Assembly: GCF_050948175.1 (NCBI RefSeq)
Contig: NC_135207.1
Location: 1,798,001-1,862,000, forward strand
Length of the DNA: 64,000 nucleotides
Reading direction: 5' to 3'
DNA from: Xylocopa sonorina
Lineage: Eukaryota; Arthropoda; Insecta; Hymenoptera; Apidae
Shown: piece by piece, positions 11,491-23,811 of the stretch
Layout of the letters: each line of letters starts with the position of its first letter
Position numbering within the stretch: position 1 is the stretch's first letter
Made by a program: the position numbers and the translations under genes
The notes under the pieces: model-generated
Seen by the model: the letters and a program-made list of their open reading frames with translations, nothing else
Database searches by the model: none
What the model was told of the DNA's origin: nothing

Positions 11491-13505
11491 ATTTTTAGAG
11501 AATAATGCGATTTCTGTCGTAGCCACGTACCAACTAGCTCCTTCTCTACTGCGATCGTTAAGTCTGATAGAAAACAATCAAACGCCACTCGAGCTCGTAA
11601 CAATCCAGTCACAAATGCAAGTTGATCTAACGTAAAGTTTTACAAATTGGAAAATTGCCTTTTTAATTGGAAAATTGGTAAGATTTTTAGAGCCATCAAA
11701 TTGAAGCTGTTTGGTGACAGTTGTGTTTATCTGAATAACTAGTAGAAAGATGGCATGTATTTTGAATAAAGTAGGACTTTAAATTTAGTCAGTTGTTTAA
11801 TTTAGTAAATTGTGTGAAATTTTTGTCAAATTTATTCAATTAATTGAAAAGTGTGTTCGTGAAAATTAGATAAATTTATTCATAGAATTAAACAGTACTT
11901 AGTAACATTTTTTATGTCAGGCACAAAATTATTAATAAAGTGAACGATTTAAATTGTTACAAGCATCAGTTTTCTTACCAATTTTTTATACTGTGAATGT
12001 TTATTTAACTGAAAAATTGCATTGAAACAAAAGTGTGTCAAATCAATATCTGCAGTGATTTTCGCAAAAACACTTTACAACGCTTCACTTGGTACACTCT
12101 GTAGATGCGCATTAATTCATGTTCCGCTGAAATAATGTACTTTAGGTTAAGAAGCTTCAACACTTAACTTAAGCCTGCAGCGCAAGAAGGTAATGCTTGC
12201 AATTAATCTTCTTACAGAAGATTCTCGTACTAAAATACTAAGCAAATTTACGTAAATATTAAATAATATCGATTTGTCTACAGATTCAAGTACATATATA
12301 TTTATGTAACATATTGAGAAGAGAAAGATATTGCAAACAAAGTTATGTACGTGTAACAGATATATAAAAAGGTAAATTTCTCTTCAGTTTTGTACATAAA
12401 TCATTTTAGAAAATTATGAATTTGAGTAATTGTGCTAAATTTGTTGTTAAACCTATAATCACTAGTTGTAGTCTGGATTTACGACACAAATATTCGACAG
12501 TGTTATTTTTAAGAAATCTTGTAACATTTAGTACATCTTTTAATTCTCTAATTCTCTAATTTAATTCTTTAAATTCATTATCTTTTAATTCTCTTAATGA
12601 GTTAGAAGTCAAGGCATAGAAATTAGCTTATTGAACATAGATCTATTCGTATCTGTAGATCATACGATTACCAAGGGGACAATATTTGTTGTCTTCAATA
12701 AACAGGTTATCCAAGATTAAACACTCAGAATGATGTTCACAATAACTTCAGTTTCGCGTGTCTTATTAGGTGTACAGTTGGATCCATTAATTCTGTCGCC
12801 CTACAAAAAAGATCTCGAAATCGCTCGATTCAAAACCCAGTTATCGAGAAACTTAAATCTATAGAGTGAAATGAATTCAATGATTCTCTTTTCTTTGGCA
12901 TTCACGACCAACATTGAGACCAACAAGAGTTGCCTGCAAGGTCAGATATTGGATGCAACAAATTCTTTTGCCGTTTCCTGTATATTTAATAAAATTCGAG
13001 TAAATTCGCTCACTATTTGGTAACCAGATATTCACAGCAGCAATGACACTCGAGAAGCCGTCGATTTAAGTGAAGGTTTAGTTTGTTCTTTATAAGACGC
13101 ACCTACTAGAGATTTCTCATTTTATCTTAGTTTCCTTTGATTCGTTGTTACATTGTTCGAAATGAGGTGTTTCTTTGGTTTATTGGTTATTACTAAATAA
13201 GGTTATTCTTTCGTATTGAGCAATTGATTTGCTTACATCTGAACAAATTGGCTTTAAAATTCGAATAGCATAATATTCGTGTCATTCTGCATGAAAATGA
13301 ATGTTATAGCATTAACATCAGGAAGTGTGTTAATATTAAATACTTTCAGTACATCTATTTTCTTAACGAAAATTTCCCCGCTTCTCATAGTTAACTCTAC
13401 TAAATCTAAAAAATTGAAACTGTCTACTAAATCATGCATCAACGCGTCAGATAACAACATTTATCAAGTTCACTTAACAATGAAACTACAATGTAATTAA
13501 ATTGT
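11491..13505. other. long AT-rich single-copy stretch
   Basis: No tandem repetition, no recognisable protein and no transposon ends were found. Short frames on opposite strands at 13254-13500 overlap and look like chance openings. This is the longest repeat-poor stretch in the left half. Confidence 0.4.
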
Positions 13506-13510
13506 CTTAA

Positions 13511-14130
13511 GCTAATCTCCATGCCACGAAATTGTAAATTCCATTATTCATTTTCATCACTGTTAAATACCTTAATCTGAGATATCACAATCCAATTAAT
13601 TTATCGTTACGATACTACGTTAATTCCTTAATACCAACCAATATTGCAAAACTAAAAATTACTGTTCACTCACTCAAGAAGGCAGATATATATATAAAAA
13701 AAAAATTAGCTTGTCCAGAGAAATATCTTAATCTAAGATATTACAGTCCAATGAATTTAACGTTACGATAATACGTTAATTCCTTAACAATCAATATCAG
13801 AAAACTAAAAATTACTGTTACTATAACTAATCTCCATGCCACGAAATTGTAAATTCCATTATTCATTTTCATCACTGTTAAATACCTTAATCTGAGATAT
13901 CACAATCCAATTAATTTATCGTTACGATACTACGTTAATTCCTTAATACCAACCAATATTGCAAAACTAAAAATTACTGTTCACTCACTCAAAAAGGCAG
14001 ATATATGTAAAAAAAAATCAACTCGACAAATCTAACGTTACGATACTATGTTAATACCTTAACAAGCAATATTGCAAAACCAAAAATTACAGTTCACTCT
14101 CTGAAAAAAACAGATATATATATAAAAAAA
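13511..14130. repeat. tandem array, ~157-bp units inside a 315-bp repeat
   Basis: A block beginning 'ctaatctccatgccacgaaa' occurs at 13512 and 13827, 315 bp apart and nearly identical for about 185 bp. Within it, the phrase 'cttaatct(g/a)agatat' recurs every ~157 bp. The right end decays into 'cagatatatataaaaaa' and then a GC island. Confidence 0.85.
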
Positions 14131-15900
14131 AAAATCAGCTTGGCCAGAGAAATATCAGCGACCCGTCAAACGTTATGGAAGGCAAAAAGGACTTTATCTG
14201 CTTGCGAGCGTGTACACAGCGGGCAATCGCGCAGTGCAGAGGACAACCGGTTTCCGGGTTGCGGGCGTCGACAATGGGTACGCGTGCGACGGAATAAAAA
14301 CGTGATTAAAACGGGGCCATTCGTGTAATCGTGGCTCGTAAATAAAACTGCGTCGCGCGCAATATCTGCGCGTACAGATCGCTGTCCGTGACTAACGCGT
14401 CGCCCCGTTAGATGTAACGCATTTCGACGATTGAGCGTCTTCCACGCTGGCGACGACGTCGCGAACGGGTGGGGAAAAAAGGTTGGAACACAGAAGAGGG
14501 CACTCTGTTAAGCCAAGTCCACATCCTTCAACGCGGCAATAAAGACGGCTGCGTGCATTACTGTCGAGGGTTCTTCGAGTTAGTCTGGCCAATGTTTGAT
14601 GGCTGTCGCGATGATCCTTGGAATGCGTACAGATTGCTGAAGAGAGAGAAAAACAGGGGGTTATTTTATGCGAATAACTTGGAACTGCTCTGTGCTGAAT
14701 ACAATGAATATTGCAATAGTGATCTGTCTTCATAACTAAAGTGCAAACTTGGGATTTTTCAAATTACACATCACAATTTAGATAAGACAGAATGAAGCTT
14801 ATTGTTACCATCTTTCATCTGTCGAATATATGGTGATAATACTTAAAAGGAGCAGTTACATTATCTTTCTTTATTTCGAGATTTCCGACAAGCATTTTAT
14901 AACGATTCATTCGATTCAACGATTCATTTTACTACGATTCGAGTCATTCTTTAGTATGCTATTGGCCAAAATTGAGATACTTCTCGAATTTATTGGCTAC
15001 TATGGTCTTATTGGGAGAGTTAGAGGTGCAATTAGAAATCAATCACCGTTCCTTTATTGTTAAATACACGTTGGCTGAATATGCGCACTTATTGAATATT
15101 GCACCAGGTGTCGTTTGATAACTCGAAAGACTACTTAATAATATGAGACTGACTGAATTATGTAGTTGGTTGATTTTAGACTGATATAGTGATTGAATAT
15201 TGCACTATAGTTTTAACTTAATTTATTTTACTGGACATTCAGTCTTTTTACTGAAGTTCTGATTAATACTTCCCTCATAAAATTTGCAAATAGCAGATCC
15301 GCATGTCTCAAGAAAATACACGCTCACACGGAGACGATATATGTCTACACTTAAGCGAAGCAGAACTCATTCGAAAGTCATAAAAATCACATTGGGAGCA
15401 AGAAGAGCATTATATACAGAGAATTATATACACAACATACATCATGTTCAGTTCACTTTACATCTCTGTTTCATTTTTAATTTAACGAACGAGATAGCGG
15501 TTAATAACTGCTGCTATTATATCGAAATCAAGCGACGATGATGGACCCAACAAATAATTGTTTCACCATTTAAAAATTGCATAATCCTAATGACTGTGGG
15601 GGTACATTTATAAATTTCATTCGTACAATTGTCAACTTCAATTGACAATTAATAAAATTCGTGTTTGATGACATCAAGACACAGTAGATCAGAATTCAAC
15701 GAACAACACAAGTAGACACATTGATTCGACTAACACACATGTAGTGTAGCCACTAGTATTTACACAACATTCATAAATTAAAGTTCGCGATTATTGCAAG
15801 AACGAACATATAAAATTTCAAAAAACAACTAAATACACACGTACATTCCACTTAATACAAACTCAACTCTCTCCAAACTAAATTAACGAAAGAATCAGTC
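14131..15900. other. GC island (14131-14740) then AT-rich DNA
   Basis: The island has overlapping frames of 113 codons (minus, 14392-14733) and 88 codons (plus, 14469-14735); neither resembles a known protein and at most one could be coding. 14750-15900 is AT-rich, with small frames only, and leads into the LTR-like repeat that follows. Confidence 0.4.
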
Positions 15901-15904
15901 TGAT

Positions 15905-16440
15905 AAACTGACTGATAAACATCTCATTAAATTAAAGACTTACGATTGAACACAAGAATTGTAGATTTTTTTACTTTTTTAGGTTATTTTAGGGATTTAA
16001 CATTTTTTTAGATGGAGACATTGATACGTAAGATTCTTGGTTAGAAATTAAATTGATTCGTTATACCACGGTTTTGGACTCTCAGACTCGGTTATTACAA
16101 TCAGAACATTTGCACTTTGAATATTTATTAAGCATTAGTAATATACGAACTTACTGAATTAGTTTATTAACATATAAACATTGATTGTGAGTGCAAAGTT
16201 ACACTCGCTAAATGAATCGTATGTAACGAAAAAACTCGGATTTGGGTTTCTAAATAGACTTATATTTTGAATGAGCTTTAGTACCGTAAATTGCAATTTA
16301 TGCCATATATATGGAGTGTTGAAATAAACGCAACGTAGAATTAACGAAAGAATCAGTCATCGTCGTTCACAACCATCGTTATCAAGCAGCACAACGACAC
16401 ATAACATCACAGTTCCCCCCCAAAATCCAAAATTTTACAT
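15905..16440 (+). mobile_element. LTR-like repeat R, copy 1 (5' part)
   Basis: This matches 22976-23577 over several hundred bases and 19050-19430 over its 3' part. It has promoter-like features: a 'catatatatgg' TATA-type block near 16310 and an AATAAA signal ('tgaaataaacgcaacg') about 15 bp further on. TATA and poly(A) signals so close together fit an LTR U3-R boundary. Its 3' part has expanded into the array at 16440-18230, after which come a 'tcgctaattctcccct' tail and an end at 'gtccagg' (18272). No retroviral-type coding region is attached. Confidence 0.5.
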
Positions 16441-18230
16441 TCATAACATAAAACACCCTAGCTAAGAACTCTGAAGCTTCCTCTAATCGAGTTCCTAGGA
16501 GAACGAGATAATCAGCGTTTACAGCCGTCAACAAGCAGCACGATGACACATATCGTCACAATTACCCCCTAAATCTCAATTTTACATTCATAACATAAAA
16601 CACCCTAGCTAAGAACTCTGAAGCTTCCTCTAATCGAGTTCCTAGGACAACGAGATAATCAGCGTTTACAGCCATCAACAAGCAGCACGACGACACATAT
16701 CGTCACAATTACCCCCTAAATCTCAATTTTACATTCATAACATAAAACACCCTAGCTAAGAACCCTGAAGCTTCCTCTAATCGAGTTCCTAGAACAACGA
16801 GCAGGAACTCGGCAGTTCGTCAAACGCTCTACGAACGGAACGATAACAATTAACCGACAGTTCCCCCCAAAATCTCAATTTTACATTCATAACATAAAAC
16901 ACCCTAGCTAAGAACCCTGAAGCTTCCTCTAATCGAGTTCCTAGGACAACTAGATAATCAGCGTTTACAGCCATCAACAAGCAGCACGACGACACATATC
17001 ATCACAATTACCCCCTAAATCTCAATTTTACATTCATACCATAAAACACCCTAGCTAAGAACCCTGAAGCTTCCTCTAATCGAGTTCCTAGGACAACGAG
17101 CAGGAACTCGGCAGTTCGTCAAACGCTCTACGAACGGAACGATAACAATTAACCGACAGTTCTCCCCAAAATCCCAATTTTACATTCATACCATAAAACA
17201 CCCTAGCTAAGAACTCTGAAGCTTCCTCTAATCGAGTTCCTAGGACAACGAGATAATCAGCGTTTACAGCCATCAACAAGCAGCACGACGACACATATCG
17301 TCACAATTACCCTCTAAATCTCAATTTTACATTCATAACATAAAACACCCTAGCTAAGAACTCTGAAGCTTCCTCTAATCGAGTTCCTAGGACAACGAGC
17401 AGGAACTCGGCAGTTCTTCAAACGTTCTACGAACGGAACGATAACAATTAACCGACAGTTCTCCCCAAAATCCCAATTTTACATTTATAACATAACACAC
17501 CCTAGCTAAGAACCCTGAAGCTTCCTCTAATCGAGTTCCTAGGACAACGAGCAGAAACTCGGCAGTTCTTCAAACGCTCTACGAACGGAACGATAACAAT
17601 TAACCGACAGTTCTCCCCAAAATCCCAATTTTACATTTATAACATAACACACCCTAGCTAAGAACCCTGAAGCTTCCTCTAATCGAGTTCCTAGGACAAC
17701 GAGCAGAAACTCGGCAGTTCTTCAAACGCTCTACGAACGGAACGATAACAATTAACCGACAGTTCTCCCCAAAATCCCAATTTTACATTCATAACATAAA
17801 ACACCCTAGCTAAGAACCTGAAGCTTCCTCTAATCGAGTTCCTAGGACAACGAGCAGGAACTCGGCAGTTCGTCAAACGCTCTACGAACGGAACGATAAC
17901 AATTAACCGACAGTTCCCCCCCAAAATCCCAATTTTACATTCATAACATAAAACACCCTAGCTAAGAACTCTGAAGCTTCCTCTAATCGAGTTCCTAGGA
18001 CAACGAGGTAATCAGCGTTTACAGCCATCAACAAGCAGCACGACGACACATATCGTCACAATTACCCCCTAAATCTCAATTTTACATTCATACCATAAAA
18101 CACCCTAGCTAAGAACCCTGAAGCTTCCTCTAATCGAGTTCCTAGGACAACGAGCAGGAACTCGGCAGTTCGTCAAACGCTCTACGAACGGAACGATAAC
18201 AATTAACCGTCGCTAATTCTCCCCTAACAA
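16440..18230 (+). repeat. 12-unit array with two alternating subtypes, 147 and 151-153 bp
   Basis: 'gaagcttcctctaatcgag' recurs at 16473, 16620, 16768, 16919, 17066, 17218, 17365, 17518, 17669, 17820, 17973 and 18120. All units share this half. The other half is either type A ('gataatcagcgtttacagcc', 147 bp) or type B ('caggaactcggcag...', 151-153 bp). The order is A A B A B A B B B B A B. The repeat copy at 19050-19430 has the unexpanded form, one A-like and one B segment, so the array grew from that precursor. Confidence 0.92.
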
Positions 18231-18272
18231 GCGACAATACCTAGCGAACAGACTAGCGGAAGTTCGTCCAGG

Positions 18273-19049
18273 CACAGTGTACAGTAGCGCAACTGGCACG
18301 ATTTTATGTGTTACAAAATTTAAGGCGCATGCGCGAAACAAGGCTCCGAATCGCAGTGCCATCTGAACTTCTGCCTCACTTGCTCTTTAGTTTTTCTTTC
18401 TCTCTCTTTCTTAGCAAACAAAAAGACGATTGAATATCTAACCAAACCTGAAGCTGAATTTCGAGGGAATTCAATATCTGTTGAAAGCTGCTTGAAAGCG
18501 TTGAAGCACGAGCTATTTCGAAGATTTTAGGAGAAAAAGGAAAGACAGCGAGAAAGAATCAATTTAAAATAATTGTTAATTTCTAAAAGTATTTTGATAA
18601 ATAATTTAAGGGAATTGTCAATTTATATAAATATTTTATATTGTTTTGTACTTTTCTATAATACATATTTTTTGTTGTAGTATTACATATGCAGAAGGGG
18701 CTATAAGAATTGAAAAATTTTTCATTATATTTTCTCTTGTTTATCTTGTATAATATTTATGTTCTTACATTTTTATAGTCATAGTAACATGTGTATTTTA
18801 TATTTTTTCGATTTTTGCTTTCTTTCCTTGTTTTTCAGTGTATTAGAAATAATACATTTATTATTTTTATTAAATTTTGATTAACTAAACGTAAAAATAA
18901 GTTGGCCAGATAGAGAGTAAAAAAATGCAAGTGAGATTGAAATCCAGGTGGCACTGCGATTTGGATTTTTCTGTCGCGCATGCGCACTCAATTTTATTGT
19001 ACACCGACATCAAAGGTGCCGACAGAGAGTTTCGCTACTGTATACTGTG
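18273..19049 (-). mobile_element. non-autonomous DNA transposon with CACAGT ends (element E, copy 1)
   Basis: The left end reads CACAGTGTACAGTAGCG and the right end is its inverse (CGCTACTGTATACTGTG). Further in, both ends share a GCGCATGCGC palindrome and an 'atcgcagtgcca' block, so the imperfect inverted repeats span ~100 bp. It lies exactly between the end of LTR-like copy 1 and the interior of copy 2. Two relatives lie at 44223-45637. Comparison with those copies places the end at CACAGT. No target duplication is visible here (flanks ccagg and cttat). It encodes nothing recognisable; the superfamily is unknown, though the heptamer resembles Transib ends. Confidence 0.8.
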
Positions 19050-19430
19050 CTTATATTTTGAATGAGCTTTAGTACCGTAAATTGCAATTTATGCCATATA
19101 TATGGAGTGTTGAAATAAACGCAACGTAGAATTAACGAAAGAGTCAGTCATCGTCGTTCACAACCATCGTCAGCAAGCAGCACAACGACACATAACATCA
19201 CAGTTCCCCCCCAAAATCCAAAATTTTACATTCATAGCATAAAACACCCTACCTAAGAACCCTGAAGCTTCCTCTAATCGAGTTCCTAGGACAACGAGCA
19301 GGAACTCGGCAGTTCGTCAAACGCTCTACGAACGGAACGATAACAATTAACCGTCGCTAATTCTCCCCTAACAAGCGACAATACCCAGCGAACAGACTAG
19401 CGGAAATTCGTCCAGGTTCGATCCAATTAG
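19050..19430 (+). mobile_element. LTR-like repeat R, copy 2 (5'-truncated, unexpanded)
   Basis: It starts inside the family at 'cttatattttgaatgagc', immediately after element E, and runs through the TATA block, the AATAAA signal, one A-like and one B segment, to the 'tcgctaattctcccct' tail and 'gtccagg' end. Roughly 350 bp of 5' sequence seen in copies 1 and 3 are missing. This copy shows what the family looked like before the 12-unit expansion of copy 1. Confidence 0.6.
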
Positions 19431-19804
19431 TCACCGTCGCGGCTCTGTCTTCGACGCACCGCGGCGCTGGCCTCGGGCGTCGAGGCCACCGGCACGGCAT
19501 AAATTCGAGGCACTCGCCCGGATATCGCCCGCGGCCGGATAGTTCGCCCTGTTTCCCGTCCGCGAAGACGTTGGACCAGGTTCAGCCGAGCCTCTGAACT
19601 TCCGTTTGGCAGCCAAAAGGGGAATTGGACGGACGCCGTGGACTCAGAATTCTGCCTTTAGTCACGTAACCCGATCTAGTGGTTTGGGGCCTCGTTGCTT
19701 TGTTAACCAGCCTGTCCTTGAAATGGTGGAACTGCGGGACGAGGTTTCGTTTCCATTGCTGGGCGATTGTTTACTGGTAGGTGTGGGTAACTTTAGGGCG
19801 AATT
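19431..19804. other. CpG-rich island
   Basis: The most CpG-dense part of the window, with many cg dinucleotides between 19431 and 19640. Frames exist on both strands (61 codons minus, 67 codons plus) without known motifs. A promoter or 5' exon would be a reasonable hypothesis, but no TATA, initiator or splice donor is convincing. Confidence 0.4.
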
Positions 19805-21370
19805 CGTAACTGTGGAAATGTAAGATGTAATCGCAAATATTCGAGAATATTGAGTATTAGAAAGTATTGCAACATTTATACCTAAGTGTGTGCGTTTGCG
19901 TGTATGCGAGTGCCTGATGAGTGAATGTACGAAGGGATGTGTGTGTGTGGAATGCGAGTTAGTATGAATTTGAGTCTAAGGAACGTAACGAAGCAGTGTG
20001 TTTAATAGAAATAACTTAACAATTCTTGCGACTTCGTATCTGTGGAAACGTAAGATGTAATCGCAAATATTCGAGAATATTGAACATTAGAAAGTATTGC
20101 AACATTTATGACTAAGTGTGTGCGTTTGCGTGTATGCGAGTGCCTGATGAGTGAATGTAGAAAGGGATGTGTGTGTGGAATGCGAGTTAGTATGAATTTG
20201 TGTTTATGGAAAGTAACGAAACAGCGTGTTTAATAGAAATAACTTAACAATTCTTGCGACTTCGTATTTGTGGAAACGTAAGATGTAATCACAAATATTC
20301 GAGAATATTGAATATTAGAAAGTATTGCAACATTTATACCTAAGTGTGTGCGTTTGCGTGTATGCGAGTGCCTGATGAGTGAATGTACAAAGGGATGTGT
20401 GTGTGGAATGCGAGTTAGTATGAATTTGAGTCTAAGGAACGTAACGAAGCAGTGTGTTTAATAGAAATAACTTAACAATTCTTGCGACTTCGTATCTGTG
20501 GAAACGTAAGATGTAATCACAAATATTCGAAAATATTGAGTATTAGAAAGTATTGCAACATTTATACCTAAGTGTGTGCGTTTGCGTGTATGCGAGTGCC
20601 TGATGAGTGAATGTAGAAAGGGATGTGTGTGTGGAATGCGAGTTAGTATGAATTTGTTTATGGAGAGTAACGAAGCAGTGTATTTAATAGAAATAACTTA
20701 ACAATTCTTGCGACTTCGTATCTGTGGAAACGTAAGATGTAATCGCAAATATTCGAGAATATTGAGTATTAGAAAGTATTGCAACATTTATATCTAAGTG
20801 TGTGCGTTTGCGTGTATGCGAGTGCCTGATGAGTGAATGTACAAAGGGATGTGTGTGTGTGGAATGCGAGTTAGTATGAATTTGAGTCTAAGGAACGTAA
20901 CGAAGCAGTGTGTTTAATAGAAATAACTTAACAATTCTTGCGACTTCGTATCTGCGGAAACGTAAGATGTAATCGCAAATATTCGAGAATATTGAACGTT
21001 AGAAAGTATTGCAACATTTATACCTAAGTGTGTGCGTTTGCGTGTATGCGTGTGCCTGATGAGTGAATGTAGAAAGGGATGTGTGTGTGGAATGCGAGTT
21101 AGTATGAATTTGTGTTTATGGAAAGTAACGAAGCAGTATATTTAATAGAAATAACTTAACAATTCTTGCGACTTCGTATCTGTGGAAACGTAAGATGTTA
21201 TCACAAATATTCGAGAATGTTGAATGTGAACATTCAGATGAGTGTGCGTGTGCGTGTATGCGAGTGCTTGGAAAAATAAGGGAATGCATGGAAATCTAGG
21301 TGAAAGAATCGAGAATGGATGAGTGAATGTACGAAGGATTTGTGGAATGCGAGTCAGTGTGAGTTCGAGT
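19805..21370. repeat. tandem array, 228-bp unit, 7 copies
   Basis: 'tgtggaaacgtaagatg' or close variants recur at 19811, 20041, 20269, 20497, 20723, 20953 and 21181, spacing 226-230 bp. Each unit has a GT-rich plus-strand segment ('gtgtgtgcgtttgcgtgtat') and a 'aacttaacaattcttgcgac' segment. Single-base variants alternate along the array. The last unit is altered and interrupted by the TTAA element that follows. Confidence 0.93.
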
Positions 21371-21374
21371 TTAA

Positions 21375-21790
21375 CCAGTTAAATGCGTTCGACGTGTATG
21401 CTCGTCGTGTAAAATAAAAAATTACTATTCGCTATAAAAATTCGAAATCTCAGTTTTGGTGGTATGTTACCTTTATATTACCAATACGACCGCTATTTTT
21501 AAATTTTCTAAACCATTTTGTTATTTTTCTTGCTTATTCTTGCTATCTTCAATATTTCCTGTTTATGTATTTTATTATTTTTTGACAATTTTCAAGCTTT
21601 TAGTAAGAATAACGTATTCAGAAACGAATTGTTAGTTTCTTTGACGAATAAAAATGTAATTCTTCCTCGTTTTTCGTAAAGTGTATAATAGTACCATTTG
21701 CCTTGCGTTGGACGTGTATACACGTCGTTGCTTGCTTTTAATTCCGCACCCTGTGCTGATCTTCTGAAACTAAATTCCACAGTTATCTGG
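21375..21790 (-). mobile_element. piggyBac-like TTAA MITE (element G, copy 1)
   Basis: TTAA lies directly outside both ends (21371-21374, 21791-21794). The ends are CCAGTTAA at the left and its near inverse 'ttatctgg' at the right. The interior carries the palindrome 'gacgtgtatacacgtc'. It is ~90-95% identical over long parts to 54120-54539 in the opposite orientation. It interrupts the 228-bp array, so it is younger than the array. A 62-codon minus-strand frame (21592-21780) is shared with that copy but shows no sign of protein constraint. Confidence 0.85.
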
Positions 21791-21794
21791 TTAA

Positions 21795-22115
21795 GGAAAG
21801 TAACGAAGCAGTGTACTTAATAGAAGTAACTTAACAATTCTTGCGACTTCGTATCTGTGGAAACGTAAGATGTAATCAAGAATATTCGAGAATGTTGAAT
21901 ATGAACATTCAGATGAGTGTGCGAGTGCGTGTATGCGAGTGTTTGGAAAAATAAGGGAATGCATGGAAATCCAGATGAAAGAATTGAAAATGGTGGATGA
22001 GTAAATATATAAAGCACAGATGTGTGTATGGAACGCGAGTCTGTGTGAATTTGAGTCTAAGGAACGTAACGAAGCAGTGTGTTTAACATAAATAACTTAA
22101 CAATTCTTTGCACTT
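21795..22115. repeat. continuation of the 228-bp array after the TTAA element
   Basis: 'ctgtggaaacgtaagatg' reappears at about 21855 with the same order of flanking blocks, including 'gcgagtctgtgtgaatttga' and the terminal 'aacttaacaattctt'. These units carry the variant 'gaatgttgaatatgaacatt' segment also seen at 21215-21230, so they belong to the right-hand subtype of the array. Confidence 0.85.
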
Positions 22116-22129
22116 AATTACAATTACGC

Positions 22130-22385
22130 TTATTTTTGTTAAAAACGTATAATCCCACATTACTATCACTCCTTTGTAGAAGTTGTTCGATTTGGTTTGC
22201 GATAATGCGTTACAGCAGCGTTAATTTATCGATTTTCTACAATTTTATATTTGTATTTTGTTAAAAACATACAATCCCACATTATTATCGCTCAATTGTA
22301 GAAGCTGTTCGATTTGGTTGGCGATAATGCGTTACAGCAGCGTTAATTTATGATAACGATTTTCTACAATTTTATATTTGTGCGT
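22130..22385. repeat. two-copy direct repeat, ~124-bp unit
   Basis: Both copies contain 'gttcgatttggttggcgata' (first copy with 'tttgcg') and 'gcgttacagcagcgttaatt', and both end in 'gattttctacaattttatat'. The second has a small insertion ('gataac'). Confidence 0.85.
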
Positions 22386-22975
22386 ATAATTAGATGCAAA
22401 ATGTGTTGGGACATCATAGTATCTCAGGTTTGTAATACACACATAAAACATCTGTTATTTTCGAGAATGTAAAGTAGTTTTTTATCACAGCATGTTATTA
22501 GATTTATTACCAATGGTAGCGTCAAATCTTAATGGACAATTTATGCATTTGACTGCTTCTGCTTAATAAAAATTGTAGGAAATTTATTAATTAAAGACAA
22601 TTAGAAGATCATTAGAGATAGTTCTTTTAAACTGGGATATTACTTGAAAGGCTGCTGATAAACAACTGCTTCATCGTTTTAAAACATTCACACGAAGAAC
22701 TCATTTACTTCGCACATTCGCTCTCGATAGCATTCTAGAATATTCCACGCACATAACATTTGAAACTTGAATTATTGATTAACTGTTAAATTTAGATAAT
22801 TTTATTATCCTTCACAGTTAACATATCGTGAACTTAGTTTCTTAGTAACAGATTTAGTAACTTTAGTTTCTTTTTAGTTTCATTTAGTTACTTTTCTTTA
22901 GTAACAGATTTCTGACTTCGCATTAACTGATGTATGAACACCAGAAGGGACACTTAAACCTGGACGTAAGAACAG
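22386..22975. other. AT-rich single-copy DNA
   Basis: No gene or element ends recognised. A local run of 'tttagtaac / tttagtttc' words lies near 22830-22910. Confidence 0.4.
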
Positions 22976-23577
22976 TCTAAGGACTGATAAACTTCTCACT
23001 AAATTAAAGACTTACGATTTTGCACAAGAATTTTAGGTTTTTTTTACCTTTTTAGGTTACTCTAGGAATTTAGAATTTTTTTGGGTGGAGAAATTTATAT
23101 GTAAGATTCTTACACGAACCTGGAAATCAAATTGAAATTAGATTGATTCGTTATACCATGGATTTGGACTCTCAGACTCAGTCATTGCAATCAGAACTTT
23201 TGCACTTCGAATACTTATTAAGTATTAGTAATATACGAACTTGCTAAATTATTAACATATAAACATTGATTGTGAGTGCAAAGTTACACTCGCTAAATGA
23301 ATCATATGTAACGAAAAATATCTGATTTGGGTTTCTAAATAGACTTATATTTTGAATGAGCTTTAGTACCGGAAATAGCAATTTATACCATATATATATG
23401 GAGTGTTGAAATAAACGCAACGTAGAATTAACGAAAGAGTCAGTCATCGTCGTTCACAACCATCGTCAGCAAGCAGCACAACGACACATAACATCACAGT
23501 TCCCCCAAAATCCAAAATGTTACATTCATAACATAAAACACCCTAGCTAAGAACTCTGAAGCTTCCTCTAATCGAGG
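22976..23577 (+). mobile_element. LTR-like repeat R, copy 3 (3'-truncated)
   Basis: It aligns with copy 1 from 'gactgataaac' through the TATA block ('catatatatatgg', ~23393), the AATAAA signal and the A-like segment, and then stops at 'ctctaatcgag' (23577), in the middle of the shared half-unit. Unlike copy 1 it has no tandem expansion. A ~15-bp insertion near 23120 ('acctggaaatcaaattga') distinguishes it. Confidence 0.55.
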
Positions 23578-23811
23578 AATGTCCTAAAGTGTAAAAATCC
23601 TAAGTGTAGGATTTAAGATTTCTCTTTGACCAAATGAGTCGCTGATCTGTTTAATTTCGAAGACCAAAGCAAAGAGATGCCAAAGCTCTTTGATCGAAGA
23701 GTCAGAAGGGAAAGGCAGTCGTGAAAGATAAATACCTCAGACGAAGGATTTATTGGAATCGCGATCGTCCTAAATTAGACTAAGATAATTAGATGATAAA
23801 TTTAATGTTGT

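Noticed and set aside
14392..14735. Overlapping 113-codon minus and 88-codon plus frames
   Set aside because: Both lie in a GC-rich island where long chance frames are common, neither has a recognisable domain, and no splice context favours either.
16440..18230. Resemblance of regularly repeated units to a CRISPR array
   Set aside because: The units are contiguous, with no unique spacers, and the genome is eukaryotic.
18273..18320. A true recombination signal sequence (heptamer plus nonamer)
   Set aside because: No A-rich nonamer lies 12 or 23 bp after CACAGTG, and the other termini have CACAGTA.
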